NCBI GenBank assembly: GCA_965249185.1
Contig: CBDFLS010000001.1
Location: forward strand, 186,001 to 250,000
Source: CBDFLS01 sp965249185
GTDB lineage: Bacteria > Chloroflexota > Dehalococcoidia > Lucifugimonadales > Australimonadaceae
Length of the DNA: 64,000 bases
Direction: 5' to 3'
In this document: positions 49,302 through 57,308 of the stretch, piece by piece
Numbering within the stretch: position 1 is the stretch's first letter
How the letters are laid out: each line of letters opens with the position of its first letter
The notes under the pieces: generated by a model
Databases searched by the model: none
What the model was told of the DNA's origin: nothing
The model's input: only the letters and a program-made list of their open reading frames with translations
Position numbers and translations under genes: made by a program

Positions 49302-52022
49302 CTAATTCTGCCCGCTGAACATACCGTAATACTTGGCCAGGACCGCCTCTCCCAGCCGGGCTCTGAGGCCGTTCTCAGCGATGGGCTGATCGACCATGTG
49401 GTAGGCCCAGGTGAAGGAGCCTGCAACCCATGGGCGCTCATCGATGGCCCGCATGATTCCCTCGAGCTGATTGGCCTGTGCGACCTCGTCGCCCTCCCCA
49501 CCGCTGGATGCCGGGATGGTGAGTTGGTAGATCAACACGGGCAAACCCCATCGCTCCCACTTGGGGTCTAAGACCTCTTTGAACAGGTCGTCGTACGTCG
49601 TGTACCACTCCTCGACGCTGGCGCTCGGCGGAAGAATACTCGTGCTGATGCCGAAGGTCGTGATGCCAACAACGTCCGCTTCGCCGGGCAGGTCTGAATC
49701 GAGCAGCTCTCCGCTGATGAGGACCCTGCCGGAGTAGACCTCACGGACTCGATCCACGAGTCCGATCAAGCGTTCATCAAAGAGTTGGAAAGATTCGAAC
49801 GATTCGAATCGGTCGGAGCTTGAGAAGACGTGATATATGAACCCTGGGAGCATGAGCAAGTCCGCGTCGATGTCTTGCGCAAGGTCTGCGTGATAGAGCC
49901 AGAGTTCTTCGGCTACTTCGAACCAGCCGTCCCGCCACCCATCGCTCTTGATCTCATTGATCTGGTCGGAGAAGCCTGGGACCATCTCCATGTTGAACTG
50001 GGGAGCGAGGAAGGTCTTGAGGCCCATCTCTCTCGCGACGCGCGCCTGTTCCACGACGTGTGGCCGCGGCGTGAGCACCCCAGGCGAGTAGAGTTGCCGC
50101 GACTCAATCGTGGGCAGTGGCAGGATCGTACCGTAGTGCCACACGGACGACAGCGCGACCCAGCCACCGTTGTGTTCCGCGATGCGACGGTAGGTAGACT
50201 CGGTAAGCGGCTTCATCCCGTCAGACCAGAAATCGGGCGTGTGAAACCCGGTGATGTAGTCAGTCCGTATGCCTCCGGTGGGCAGCGGTGCATCCGACCA
50301 AGCGGTCACCCAGTCGTCGACCACCTGGCCAACGTACTCCACGGTCAGGGTGCGCTGAGGGCCGAGCCGGGGTCCAGCACCCGACGCGTCGATCTGGTAC
50401 GCCACCTCCGCGCCCGCAGGGAGTTGAAGAGTCCCTACCCAGAGTTGGGCGCCCGGCACTCTGCGAAGGCCGAAGCTCCGTGCGGCTGAGCCAGCGCTCG
50501 TTACGACGCGGACACTGGCATCGGCGGGCGTGCCGCTGGGCAAGCTCGCCCGGAACGCGATGTCGACCTCGGTGCCGGGGGTTGCGGCGCTGACCCGCGG
50601 ATGCGCGCCCCAGCGTTCGACCGTCACGTGCTCAACGGTGCTGGTCTCGCCCACGATTACCGTCCTCTGACCACCAGGTCCGGCATCTGACGATGCGTCG
50701 GCCACCTCGTGGTGATCACCTAATTTCAGAGCATACGTGATGGTTTCGCCCGGGAATCCCGTGAGGTAGGTGACGAATTCCGTGCGGCTGACGCGCGACG
50801 CTATATGCGTGGGGCCGGTCACGACGCCCAGGAAAGTGTTGGGGTCCGTGTTTGGTGGCGTCGTGATGCGAAGCTCGACCATGCGCTGGTGCTCCGACTT
50901 CCATGCGACGACCCGGTCTGACAACGTCGGCGACGAGGCGCTCACGAAGGATTCGTGATACGCGAATTGATTTTCGGCGGTGAACTCATGACCATGGAAT
51001 GTCCCAGCGAGAGTGAAGTAGTAGTTCAGATACGTCCCTTCGTGTAAGCGAAACGTGCCCCTGGCGCGGGTTTGCGACACGCGCTCCAGCGGGGGTAGCG
51101 AGATGTCCTGGACGAGCCGCGGTTGGTTCTGGAATACACGTGCCGCGCCCAATTGAAAGACGTTCCCGGCCACCCTGATCACAGCGTCCGGTGGCGTCTC
51201 CTCCGGCAGCGCGACGTCAAACGTGACGTCGACAGCCTCCGCTGGCTCCATCGCGATCGTGACCTCGGCGGCGCCCTGAGCAGGGACCGTGGCGGACCCA
51301 TCGGTCGCACGATAGTCTCCCAAAGTTGTGTGTGCAGTAACTCGCTGGACACCAGCGGCGATATTGTTGAACTGGAATCTTCCCTCGAAGTCGGTTGCGA
51401 TGTGAATTCCGCCCGCGGTGACGTCGACGTCGATGAGCGGATCACCGGTGATCGCGTCCGTCACGATCCCAGACAGCGTGCCTGTAACAGCGGGAGCGCG
51501 CGTGTCGTTCCACGTCTCGACGACGTCCTCGACGAGCGTCCTACCGGATGCGACAAGCAACAACCTGCTGTGGACCTGGACCGTGTCACTGTGGGCCTCG
51601 CGCTTGCCCTTGAAGTTTTCCTGGGACTCGCCGCTCTTGAAATGGTCGTACACGTAGCTGATCAAGCTGCTGGGTGGTAGTTGAACAGTCGCGGTCCACA
51701 CTTTCCCGCTCTTCTGCATCTCGACTTGCTGAAGCTCCTGGAAGTCACCAGCGAACAATATCTGCAGCCGCACCGCGTTTTCGTCGCCGGTCTCGGGCGC
51801 GGAGACCCTGAACTCGACCTCCTGCGTCGCGATGGGCGTGGCGGTTGGCGCTGGTGGTGTCGCTGTCGGGGTAGCGGTCGATGTCGCAGTCGGCGTGGGT
51901 GTTGGAGTACCACCTGATGGCCCTGACCCGCTGCTTGGCCCTTTCTGCCCATCATCGCTGCATGCAGCGATGATCCACAGCATGCCGACGACCACCGTTA
52001 TCTTCAAAAGCAGTTTGGCCAT
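49302..52022 (-). CDS. Large multidomain lipoprotein with glycosidase-like C-terminal domain
   Basis: A 906-residue exported protein. The lipobox WIIAAC has its Cys at 21, followed by a Thr/Pro-rich linker (about 35-66). A beta-rich domain (70-170) is followed by a carboxypeptidase-regulatory-like domain around 178-260 (GTLSGIVTDAITGDPLIDVDV). Three more repeats of a beta-sandwich type follow, each beginning VDVTFDVALP- or VDIAFRASLP-like. From about residue 580 the pattern resembles a TIM-barrel glycosidase (TESTYRRIAEHNGGWVAL, MGLKTFLAPQFNMEM, DLLMLPGF). Catalytic acids are not certain. The ATG at 52022 has GAGGAG upstream. It is transcribed alone. Confidence 0.78.
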   Translation of the reverse strand: MAKLLLKITVVVGMLWIIAACSDDGQKGPSSGSGPSGGTPTPTPTATSTATPTATPPAPTATPIATQEVEFRVSAPETGDENAVRLQILFAGDFQELQQVEMQKSGKVWTATVQLPPSSLISYVYDHFKSGESQENFKGKREAHSDTVQVHSRLLLVASGRTLVEDVVETWNDTRAPAVTGTLSGIVTDAITGDPLIDVDVTAGGIHIATDFEGRFQFNNIAAGVQRVTAHTTLGDYRATDGSATVPAQGAAEVTIAMEPAEAVDVTFDVALPEETPPDAVIRVAGNVFQLGAARVFQNQPRLVQDISLPPLERVSQTRARGTFRLHEGTYLNYYFTLAGTFHGHEFTAENQFAYHESFVSASSPTLSDRVVAWKSEHQRMVELRITTPPNTDPNTFLGVVTGPTHIASRVSRTEFVTYLTGFPGETITYALKLGDHHEVADASSDAGPGGQRTVIVGETSTVEHVTVERWGAHPRVSAATPGTEVDIAFRASLPSGTPADASVRVVTSAGSAARSFGLRRVPGAQLWVGTLQLPAGAEVAYQIDASGAGPRLGPQRTLTVEYVGQVVDDWVTAWSDAPLPTGGIRTDYITGFHTPDFWSDGMKPLTESTYRRIAEHNGGWVALSSVWHYGTILPLPTIESRQLYSPGVLTPRPHVVEQARVAREMGLKTFLAPQFNMEMVPGFSDQINEIKSDGWRDGWFEVAEELWLYHADLAQDIDADLLMLPGFIYHVFSSSDRFESFESFQLFDERLIGLVDRVREVYSGRVLISGELLDSDLPGEADVVGITTFGISTSILPPSASVEEWYTTYDDLFKEVLDPKWERWGLPVLIYQLTIPASSGGEGDEVAQANQLEGIMRAIDERPWVAGSFTWAYHMVDQPIAENGLRARLGEAVLAKYYGMFSGQN

Positions 52023-52123
52023 CGTACGATCTCCTCGCACTGTGAGGAACCGTACCATACCGCGGCTACATCACGTGTTCACAGCCGAAATCGAATCTCC
52101 CCCATCTCTACCATGAACACGAA

Positions 52124-52152
52124 AGAGCCCGCTGGTTATCCCAGCGGGCTCT
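52124..52152. terminator. Terminator after the Rieske gene
   Basis: AGAGCCCGCTGG (52124-52135) pairs perfectly with CCAGCGGGCTCT (52141-52152) around a 5-base loop. On the minus strand TTTCGTG follows. It ends the Rieske transcript before the large lipoprotein gene. Confidence 0.85.
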
Positions 52153-52221
52153 CGTTTGCTCAGAAATACTTTCGTCAACCTGGGTTCACCGAAACAGAGT
52201 GGTATGGAAGCTGCTGGCAGC

Positions 52222-52584
52222 CTAGGAGGCAACCCAGATGTGACCATCTTCCAGTCGCGTTTGCAAAACCCTCAGTGCCCTTTTCCGCCGAATCGCTCCC
52301 AGTACTCGCCCTGCGCCTGGCGGGCATGGGCTCCACGCCTTTACGTCACCGCTACGCAGGTCGAACGCGCTGTGGTGCCAGGGACAGAAGATGACGCCAT
52401 CTTCGGTGACTTTGCCTTTCTCCAGCGGCCCTCTCAAGTGAGGGCACTTGCTCTCCACAGCGTAAATCTGGCCTTCGTGGTGAAGGAGAAGGATAGAGCT
52501 TTTGCCTGCATCCACAACCCGACGGGCGCCCGGGGGGAGTGCGTCTTCGGAAAGGACCCTAACCCAGTTCAAAGTGGCATCCAT
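52222..52584 (-). CDS. Rieske [2Fe-2S] ferredoxin-type protein
   Basis: A 120-residue soluble Rieske protein. The cluster ligands are clear: CPHLRGPL and CPWHHSAFD (the two Cys-x-His pairs). There is no signal peptide or membrane helix. Small proteins of this kind pass electrons to dioxygenases or nitrite reductase; no partner enzyme is next to it. IS1595 copy 3 ends 16 bases upstream of the ATG, so its native promoter has been moved away. No good ribosome site is seen. Confidence 0.9.
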   Translation of the reverse strand: MDATLNWVRVLSEDALPPGARRVVDAGKSSILLLHHEGQIYAVESKCPHLRGPLEKGKVTEDGVIFCPWHHSAFDLRSGDVKAWSPCPPGAGRVLGAIRRKRALRVLQTRLEDGHIWVAS

Positions 52585-52600
52585 GCGAAGGATATTCTAG

Positions 52601-53445
52601 GGGTATAGTCCCAAAACAGCCACCTGTGAGCGAATGGTGGCATGGGACGGAAGATTGGGTGCCCTCGATGTCAACACGCCAAGAGCTGGAGCATTCGGCG
52701 AGGTAAGAGTCGTTGTGCAGCCTGCCACTACGAGTGGGTGCCCAGGGCGCTGCCGCTTCGGTTGTCGCCAGGGGAGTGGCGGCGACTGTTGCGCTGGTTC
52801 GTCTTGGGGCAGAGTGCCGAGGTGATTGCCCAGGAGGCCCGCCTGGAGCGAAAGCGAGTCCTGCGAGCCCTGATCGTGGTGCGCCAGGCCATGGTCCGGG
52901 ACGTTCCCCATGTCTTCTCCGGCGTGGTGGAGGTCGACGAGACCTACCTGGGAGGTTCCTGGCGCAACAGGCGCCTGGCAAAGCGTGTTCAGGGCACGAA
53001 GCGGGGCCGTGGAACCACTAAGCAAGCTGTCTTTGGGATCCTGTGTCGAGGTGGCCTGGTGTGGGCGCAAGTGGTACCTAACGTGGAAGCCAAGACGCTG
53101 CTGCCGCTCCTGCACCAACGCGTGCAACGTGGCTCCATCGTCTGCTCGGACACCTTTACCAGCTACACGGGCGTCGCAGCGGGGGGCTACGTCCACCGGC
53201 TTGTGGACCACAGCCAGGCGTTCAGCGATCGGCAAGGGAGCCACGTCAACGGCTTGGAGGGCTTCTGGGGTTATCTCAAGCGGCGTCTGGCAGCCAAAGG
53301 GGGAGTCCGCCGAGAACGGCTGCCCCTCTATCTTGCTGGGTATGTCTGGCGCTATAATCATCGGCGTCTGTTGGGACCAGAACAGGTTAAGACATTGTTC
53401 AAGCTGCTTCAAAGCTAATCCGGTGGCTAAAACGGGACTTTACCC
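52601..53445 (+). mobile_element. IS1595-family insertion sequence, copy 3 (intact)
   Basis: An 845-bp copy, nearly identical to copy 2 and in the same orientation. Terminal repeats are as in the other copies, and the 8-bp target duplication is TATTCTAG at 52593-52600 and 53446-53453. At least three base differences from copy 2 were seen. Confidence 0.97.
52642..53418 (+). CDS. IS1595-family transposase
   Basis: A 258-residue transposase with the same zinc ribbon, catalytic blocks (VEVDETYLGG, VCSDTFTSY, HVNGLEGFWGYLK) and tail as the copy at 19908-20684. One clear amino-acid difference is LAGYVWRY instead of LAEYVWRY, which alters a conserved position near the end. Whether this impairs activity is unknown. 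Confidence 0.96.
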   Translation: MGRKIGCPRCQHAKSWSIRRGKSRCAACHYEWVPRALPLRLSPGEWRRLLRWFVLGQSAEVIAQEARLERKRVLRALIVVRQAMVRDVPHVFSGVVEVDETYLGGSWRNRRLAKRVQGTKRGRGTTKQAVFGILCRGGLVWAQVVPNVEAKTLLPLLHQRVQRGSIVCSDTFTSYTGVAAGGYVHRLVDHSQAFSDRQGSHVNGLEGFWGYLKRRLAAKGGVRRERLPLYLAGYVWRYNHRRLLGPEQVKTLFKLLQS

Positions 53446-53453
53446 TATTCTAG

Positions 53454-53698
53454 TCCCGGCTCACAGACATTGTCTACAGCTAGTTTCTTCCTTTCCTCGG
53501 TAGAACAACGAGACCACAAGGTGCGTGCCTGACGAGACCTAGCTTATTTGGGTGACCAGAATCATTTCCTTCTGGAACGGGCCAAATCAGGAGTTGATTA
53601 GGAACAGATTCAGGCCGGTTGGCCCGCCCCTGTTTCGGAACGGGGCTTGGGAGCCAGACGGTCTGCACGGGAGCCCAAGACCAAAGCGGCAACGATAA
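53454..53698. other. Gap downstream of IS1595 copy 3
   Basis: About 245 bases with no coding pattern, RNA gene or clear promoter. It would have been the upstream region of the Rieske gene before the insertion. Confidence 0.4.
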
Positions 53699-56131
53699 CT
53701 AGGCAACCGCCCCCGCCGCCTCCAGTTGACGCTGGTCCTCCTCGGGGATTCCCAGTATCTCCCGCAGCACGTAGGAGGTGTGCTGGCCTATCGTGGGGCA
53801 GGGATAGCGTACTTGTCCGGGGGTCTTGGTCAAGCGGACGGTCATGCCTGGATGCTCGAGACGTCCGATCGTGGGATGGTCGATGGAGACGATGTAGTTG
53901 CGCTCGCGTAGCTGCGGGTCGCGATAAAGGTCCTCGCTTGAGGCCACGACGCCCGCAGGTATGCCCGCACGCTGGCACAGGAGCATGGCCTGGTGAGGGG
54001 AGCGCTGCGCGGTCCAAGCCTCAATCGCGGCGTCCAGCTCGTCGTGGTGTTGGGCCCGCTCGCCCGCCGAACTCAGGGACGGCTCGCCGGCCAGCTCCGG
54101 CTTTCCGATGAGCTCGCACAGCCTCCGCCACTCATCATCGGTGGTGCACGCGATGGCGCACCAGCGGTCGTCGCCTTTGCACCGGTACACCCCCTGGGGG
54201 GCGCTGTTCCAGTCCCGGTTTCCCATGGGCTCCGGTCCCGTTTTGTTCAGGGAGTGCTCCAGATAGGCTGTCCCAATCATCGAGGCCGTGGCCCGGAATT
54301 GGGGGACTTCAACCTGCTGACCTTCGCCGGTGGCGTCCCGGTGACGGAGGGCCACCATGACGGCCAGGGCGATATGCGCTCCAACGAGCAGGTCCGGATA
54401 GGCGGACTTGCTTCGCGATTGGCGCGATGAGCCTGGAAACCCCCAGAGATATCCGAGCCCGGTAAACGCCGTGAGCGACGGGCCGATCGCCGGATGATCG
54501 CGGAGGGGACCCGTGAGCCCGTAAGCCGGAGCGCGCACCATGATGGCATCCGGCTTAATCCGGCTCAGGTCTTCATAGGTCAGCTCGAACCGTTCCATGG
54601 CGCCGGGCTTGTTGTTCTCCACCACCACGTCGCTGGCTTTTGCCAGTTGCTTGAACAGGTGCTGCCCCTCCTTGGTGTGCAGGTCCAGGGTGACCGATAG
54701 CTTATTCCGGTTCATCTCCGCGAAGAGGCTCCCAAGCTCCCACCATGTGGCGGGCTCCTTCCGCCGGTCCACCGTACGGCCATCGGAGAACTTGGCCGAC
54801 TCCACCTTCACGACCTCGGCGCCATAGTCGCCAAGGTAGCGGGTCCCATAGGGCGCCGCCCACCCCCGGCTGAAGGCCGCGACTCGGACGCCGGCCAGCG
54901 GGAGCTCATCGCGGGGTGCATCCGGAGCGCCGCTTGAACGGGAGCGGGCCGGCGCTCGCTCTGCCGCCAGCCACTCGGCCCGCACCTCCTCGGTGTGCTG
55001 ACCCAGAAGCGGCGCGGGACGGCGAATGCGCCAAGGAGTGCGGCTGTAGAGGACGGGCGCGCCGATGGTCTTGTACCTGCCCACCACGGGGTGTTCCGTC
55101 TCCACAAAAGCCCCGGCCCCAGCTACATGGGGGTCCTGGGCAAACTCCGCCGGGCTGTTCATGGCGCCAGCCGTGAGACGCCGTTGCGTCGCCTGCTCCA
55201 AGAACTCGTGTTGGTCCCAGCGGCCGACGAATGCACCGATCCGCTCATTGACGAGCGCTATCTCCGCGGTGCGTGTGGATGGGTCGCGGAACTTGGGCTG
55301 GAGAAGGACCGGGTCCTCCGTCCACTCGGCAAAATTAGTCCATTGGCGGTCCGACATTATCGTGAACACGACCCAGCCATCCCGACACGCATAGATGTTG
55401 CAGGGGTAGAGCCCGCCCCGTGGACCGGGAAGGCTGCCCCAGCGCTTCCCCATGTCCAGGTGGGCGACGTAATCGCGCAGATGCATTTGGCAGCCCGCCA
55501 TCACCTCGTGAGCGGCCACGTCCACGTGCTGGCCCTCGCCCGTCCGGTCGCGGTGTCGCAGCGCCAGCAGCGTGCCGAAAGCGGCGTGCAGACCGGTGAG
55601 CTGGTACGTCTGATAGTGGGGCTGGGCCACCGGGGATTCGTCCGGCTCCCCCTCGGTGAACACGTATCCACCCACGGCGTCGAGGACGAGGTCGTTCGCA
55701 ACGAAATCGCGATAAGGACCCGTCTGGCCGAAGGGCGTGATGGATGTGAAGACGAGGTCAGGACGATGGGAAGCGAGGTCGCGGTAACCGAGGCCCAAGG
55801 AATCGAGGTAGCCCACCGGATGGCTCTCGATGATGGCGTCAGCGTGAAGGGCAAGCTGCTGGAGCGTTGACTTGCCCTGAGGAGCGCCGAGGTCTAACGC
55901 AACGCTTCTTTTGTTCGTGTTGAAGTTGAGAAAGTAGATGCTCCTTTCGTGGTGGGGGATGTCGCCCGCGAAGGGCGCCATCTTGCGGCTGGGACTTCCC
56001 TCGGCGGGCTCAACGAGGACCACGTCGGCCCCGAGGTCCGCCAAGGCGCGGCCGCATGGCTGCCCCAGCGCGGAGGTCAGATCCAGGATTCGCAGACCGT
56101 CGAGGGCGCCCGGCGGGTTGTTACTCGGCAT
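53699..56131 (-). CDS. Double-domain class III CoA transferase (CaiB/BaiF family)
   Basis: An 810-residue protein made of two tandem CaiB/BaiF domains: 1-385 and about 408-810, joined by an Ala/Ser/Arg-rich linker. Both show the family patterns at the start (LRILDLTSALGQPCGRALADLGADVVLVE; VRVAAFSRGWAAPYGTRYLGDYGAEVVKVE) and the LRHRDxTGEGQ block. Class III transferases use an Asp about 21 residues before that block. In the second domain it is Asp580 (YPDLLVGAH); the equivalent position of the first domain is Tyr176 (YQTYQLTG). Probably only the second half forms the acyl intermediate. Last in an operon with MaoC-like and acyl-CoA dehydrogenase genes. Confidence 0.9.
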   Translation of the reverse strand: MPSNNPPGALDGLRILDLTSALGQPCGRALADLGADVVLVEPAEGSPSRKMAPFAGDIPHHERSIYFLNFNTNKRSVALDLGAPQGKSTLQQLALHADAIIESHPVGYLDSLGLGYRDLASHRPDLVFTSITPFGQTGPYRDFVANDLVLDAVGGYVFTEGEPDESPVAQPHYQTYQLTGLHAAFGTLLALRHRDRTGEGQHVDVAAHEVMAGCQMHLRDYVAHLDMGKRWGSLPGPRGGLYPCNIYACRDGWVVFTIMSDRQWTNFAEWTEDPVLLQPKFRDPSTRTAEIALVNERIGAFVGRWDQHEFLEQATQRRLTAGAMNSPAEFAQDPHVAGAGAFVETEHPVVGRYKTIGAPVLYSRTPWRIRRPAPLLGQHTEEVRAEWLAAERAPARSRSSGAPDAPRDELPLAGVRVAAFSRGWAAPYGTRYLGDYGAEVVKVESAKFSDGRTVDRRKEPATWWELGSLFAEMNRNKLSVTLDLHTKEGQHLFKQLAKASDVVVENNKPGAMERFELTYEDLSRIKPDAIMVRAPAYGLTGPLRDHPAIGPSLTAFTGLGYLWGFPGSSRQSRSKSAYPDLLVGAHIALAVMVALRHRDATGEGQQVEVPQFRATASMIGTAYLEHSLNKTGPEPMGNRDWNSAPQGVYRCKGDDRWCAIACTTDDEWRRLCELIGKPELAGEPSLSSAGERAQHHDELDAAIEAWTAQRSPHQAMLLCQRAGIPAGVVASSEDLYRDPQLRERNYIVSIDHPTIGRLEHPGMTVRLTKTPGQVRYPCPTIGQHTSYVLREILGIPEEDQRQLEAAGAVA

Positions 56132-56149
56132 TTTGGCTCGCCTCCTACG

Positions 56150-56635
56150 CTATGTGAGCGCCCGACTGGTCTCCCGACACTTCGGGGCTCTCAGCGGGAG
56201 AGAGACGGTCGCGCTGCCCCGCACGGTGGTGATTGTCTGGCCGTCCCGGTCCGACTCGTACCACACGTCAAGCTCCACCCGTCCCTCGCCATCTTTCGTG
56301 TGCTTGTCGATGACCCAGCCGCGGCAGGTGACGATGGTGCCGACGTAGTTGTGCGTAAGCATCCGGAAGCCCAGCCGCCTCAGCCTTCCTTCGAGCCCCA
56401 TCCAGTTGCGGAGGGTCATCTCAAATAGCAGTCGAATGAACATCCCGTTGGCGAAGGCGTCGGGCGCGCCTCCCGCCCGGGCATAGCCGCCATCGTGGTG
56501 CAGGGGAACGAAGTCCCGGTCGGCCGCCGCCTCCATCACCAGCCGCTGAAGGGTGATAGGCGTCACGGTCGGCGGGACCTCCTGTCCCACCTCCACGTCC
56601 TCGAAGTGAAGCTGTCGCGACCAGTCCTGTGTCAC
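56150..56635 (-). CDS. MaoC-like hydratase/dehydratase
   Basis: A 161-residue hot-dog-fold protein. The segment DRDFVPLHHDGGYARAGGAPDAFANGMF is the region with the catalytic Asp/His pair of (R)-specific enoyl-CoA hydratases. HFEDVEVGQEVPP is the usual opening. It should act on a CoA thioester from the same pathway as the neighbouring genes. It may form a heteromer with the MaoC-N-like protein encoded just upstream. Confidence 0.85.
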   Translation of the reverse strand: MTQDWSRQLHFEDVEVGQEVPPTVTPITLQRLVMEAAADRDFVPLHHDGGYARAGGAPDAFANGMFIRLLFEMTLRNWMGLEGRLRRLGFRMLTHNYVGTIVTCRGWVIDKHTKDGEGRVELDVWYESDRDGQTITTVRGSATVSLPLRAPKCRETSRALT

Positions 56636-56648
56636 CCGCGCTCCCCGC

Positions 56649-56709
56649 TACGTAGACTCGTCTGGCCTCCTACGTGGTCTCGTCTGGCCCGCTACGTGGA
56701 CTCGTCTGG
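56649..56709. repeat. 22-bp tandem repeat at the stop of the MaoC-N-like gene
   Basis: Nearly three units of 22 bases (56649-56670, 56671-56692, 56693-56709), each with TACGT and CTCGTCTGG. The outermost unit codes for the C-terminal DEST and the stop of the upstream gene; the others repeat this end, stop included, in the spacer. Confidence 0.85.
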
Positions 56710-57252
56710 AGTATAGGAGAAGGTGGTGAGGTCCTCGGTGGCCACCACCTCGCCCGTCTGCTTCCAGTAGACCGTCCGAGCCGTGATGAACGCACCCTCT
56801 CCGATCCGGGTCCGCTTTGGAACTATCTTGGTAAGCACGCCCTGCCAACTAATCCGGTCGCCCGGATAAACGGGCTCGCCATACTCCACATCTATGTCCG
56901 TCACGATGCCGCGGGTCCCTGGCATTGGCATCGTGGAAACGGAGAAAGTGGGCATCAGCGGCGGCTCTCCTGGATGGGGCTCCGGGTCGCCGGGCTTCCA
57001 GTAGGCTGGCAGAGCGAAGGTGCCCACCATGATGGCGGGCGCGACGATGTCGCGGTACCCATGGCGCTTCGCCACGGCGGCGTCATAGTGCAGGGGGCAA
57101 TCGAAGCCGACCACCTCCAGCCTGCGCCGGATGTCCGAACGGGTCACCTCGTCGGCCCCCTCCCCCGCTGGGAGCTTACGGCCGAGCCACTCCTCCATCT
57201 CCTGCAAGGACTTGGCCTGTCTTCTATTTCGCGGCGCCGTGGGCTGAGTCAC
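56692..57252 (-). CDS. MaoC-like protein, N-terminal dehydratase-domain type
   Basis: A 186-residue hot-dog protein of the MaoC N-terminal dehydratase (FAS1_DH-like) group. GFDCPLHYDAAVAKRHGYRDIVAPAIMVGTFALPAYW is the typical segment, with a variant of the active-site DxxxxxH. DVEYGEPVYPGDRISWQGVL is the usual central block. Proteins of this group commonly pair with a short MaoC protein, as here. A 22-bp repeat extends from its stop into the spacer. Confidence 0.83.
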   Translation of the reverse strand: MTQPTAPRNRRQAKSLQEMEEWLGRKLPAGEGADEVTRSDIRRRLEVVGFDCPLHYDAAVAKRHGYRDIVAPAIMVGTFALPAYWKPGDPEPHPGEPPLMPTFSVSTMPMPGTRGIVTDIDVEYGEPVYPGDRISWQGVLTKIVPKRTRIGEGAFITARTVYWKQTGEVVATEDLTTFSYTPDEST

Positions 57253-57308
57253 CGGTCACCTCTTGGCCTTACGTTGTGCCGTCCAGCCGGTGGATGGACA
57301 AGAAGCCG

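Noticed and set aside
47845..49305. 486-residue plus-strand frame overlapping nnr
   Set aside because: Out-of-frame shadow of nnr; Gly/Arg/Pro-rich.
19867..53445. Composite transposon bounded by IS1595 copies 2 and 3
   Set aside because: Each copy has its own perfect target duplication, so they inserted independently, and the DNA between is housekeeping.
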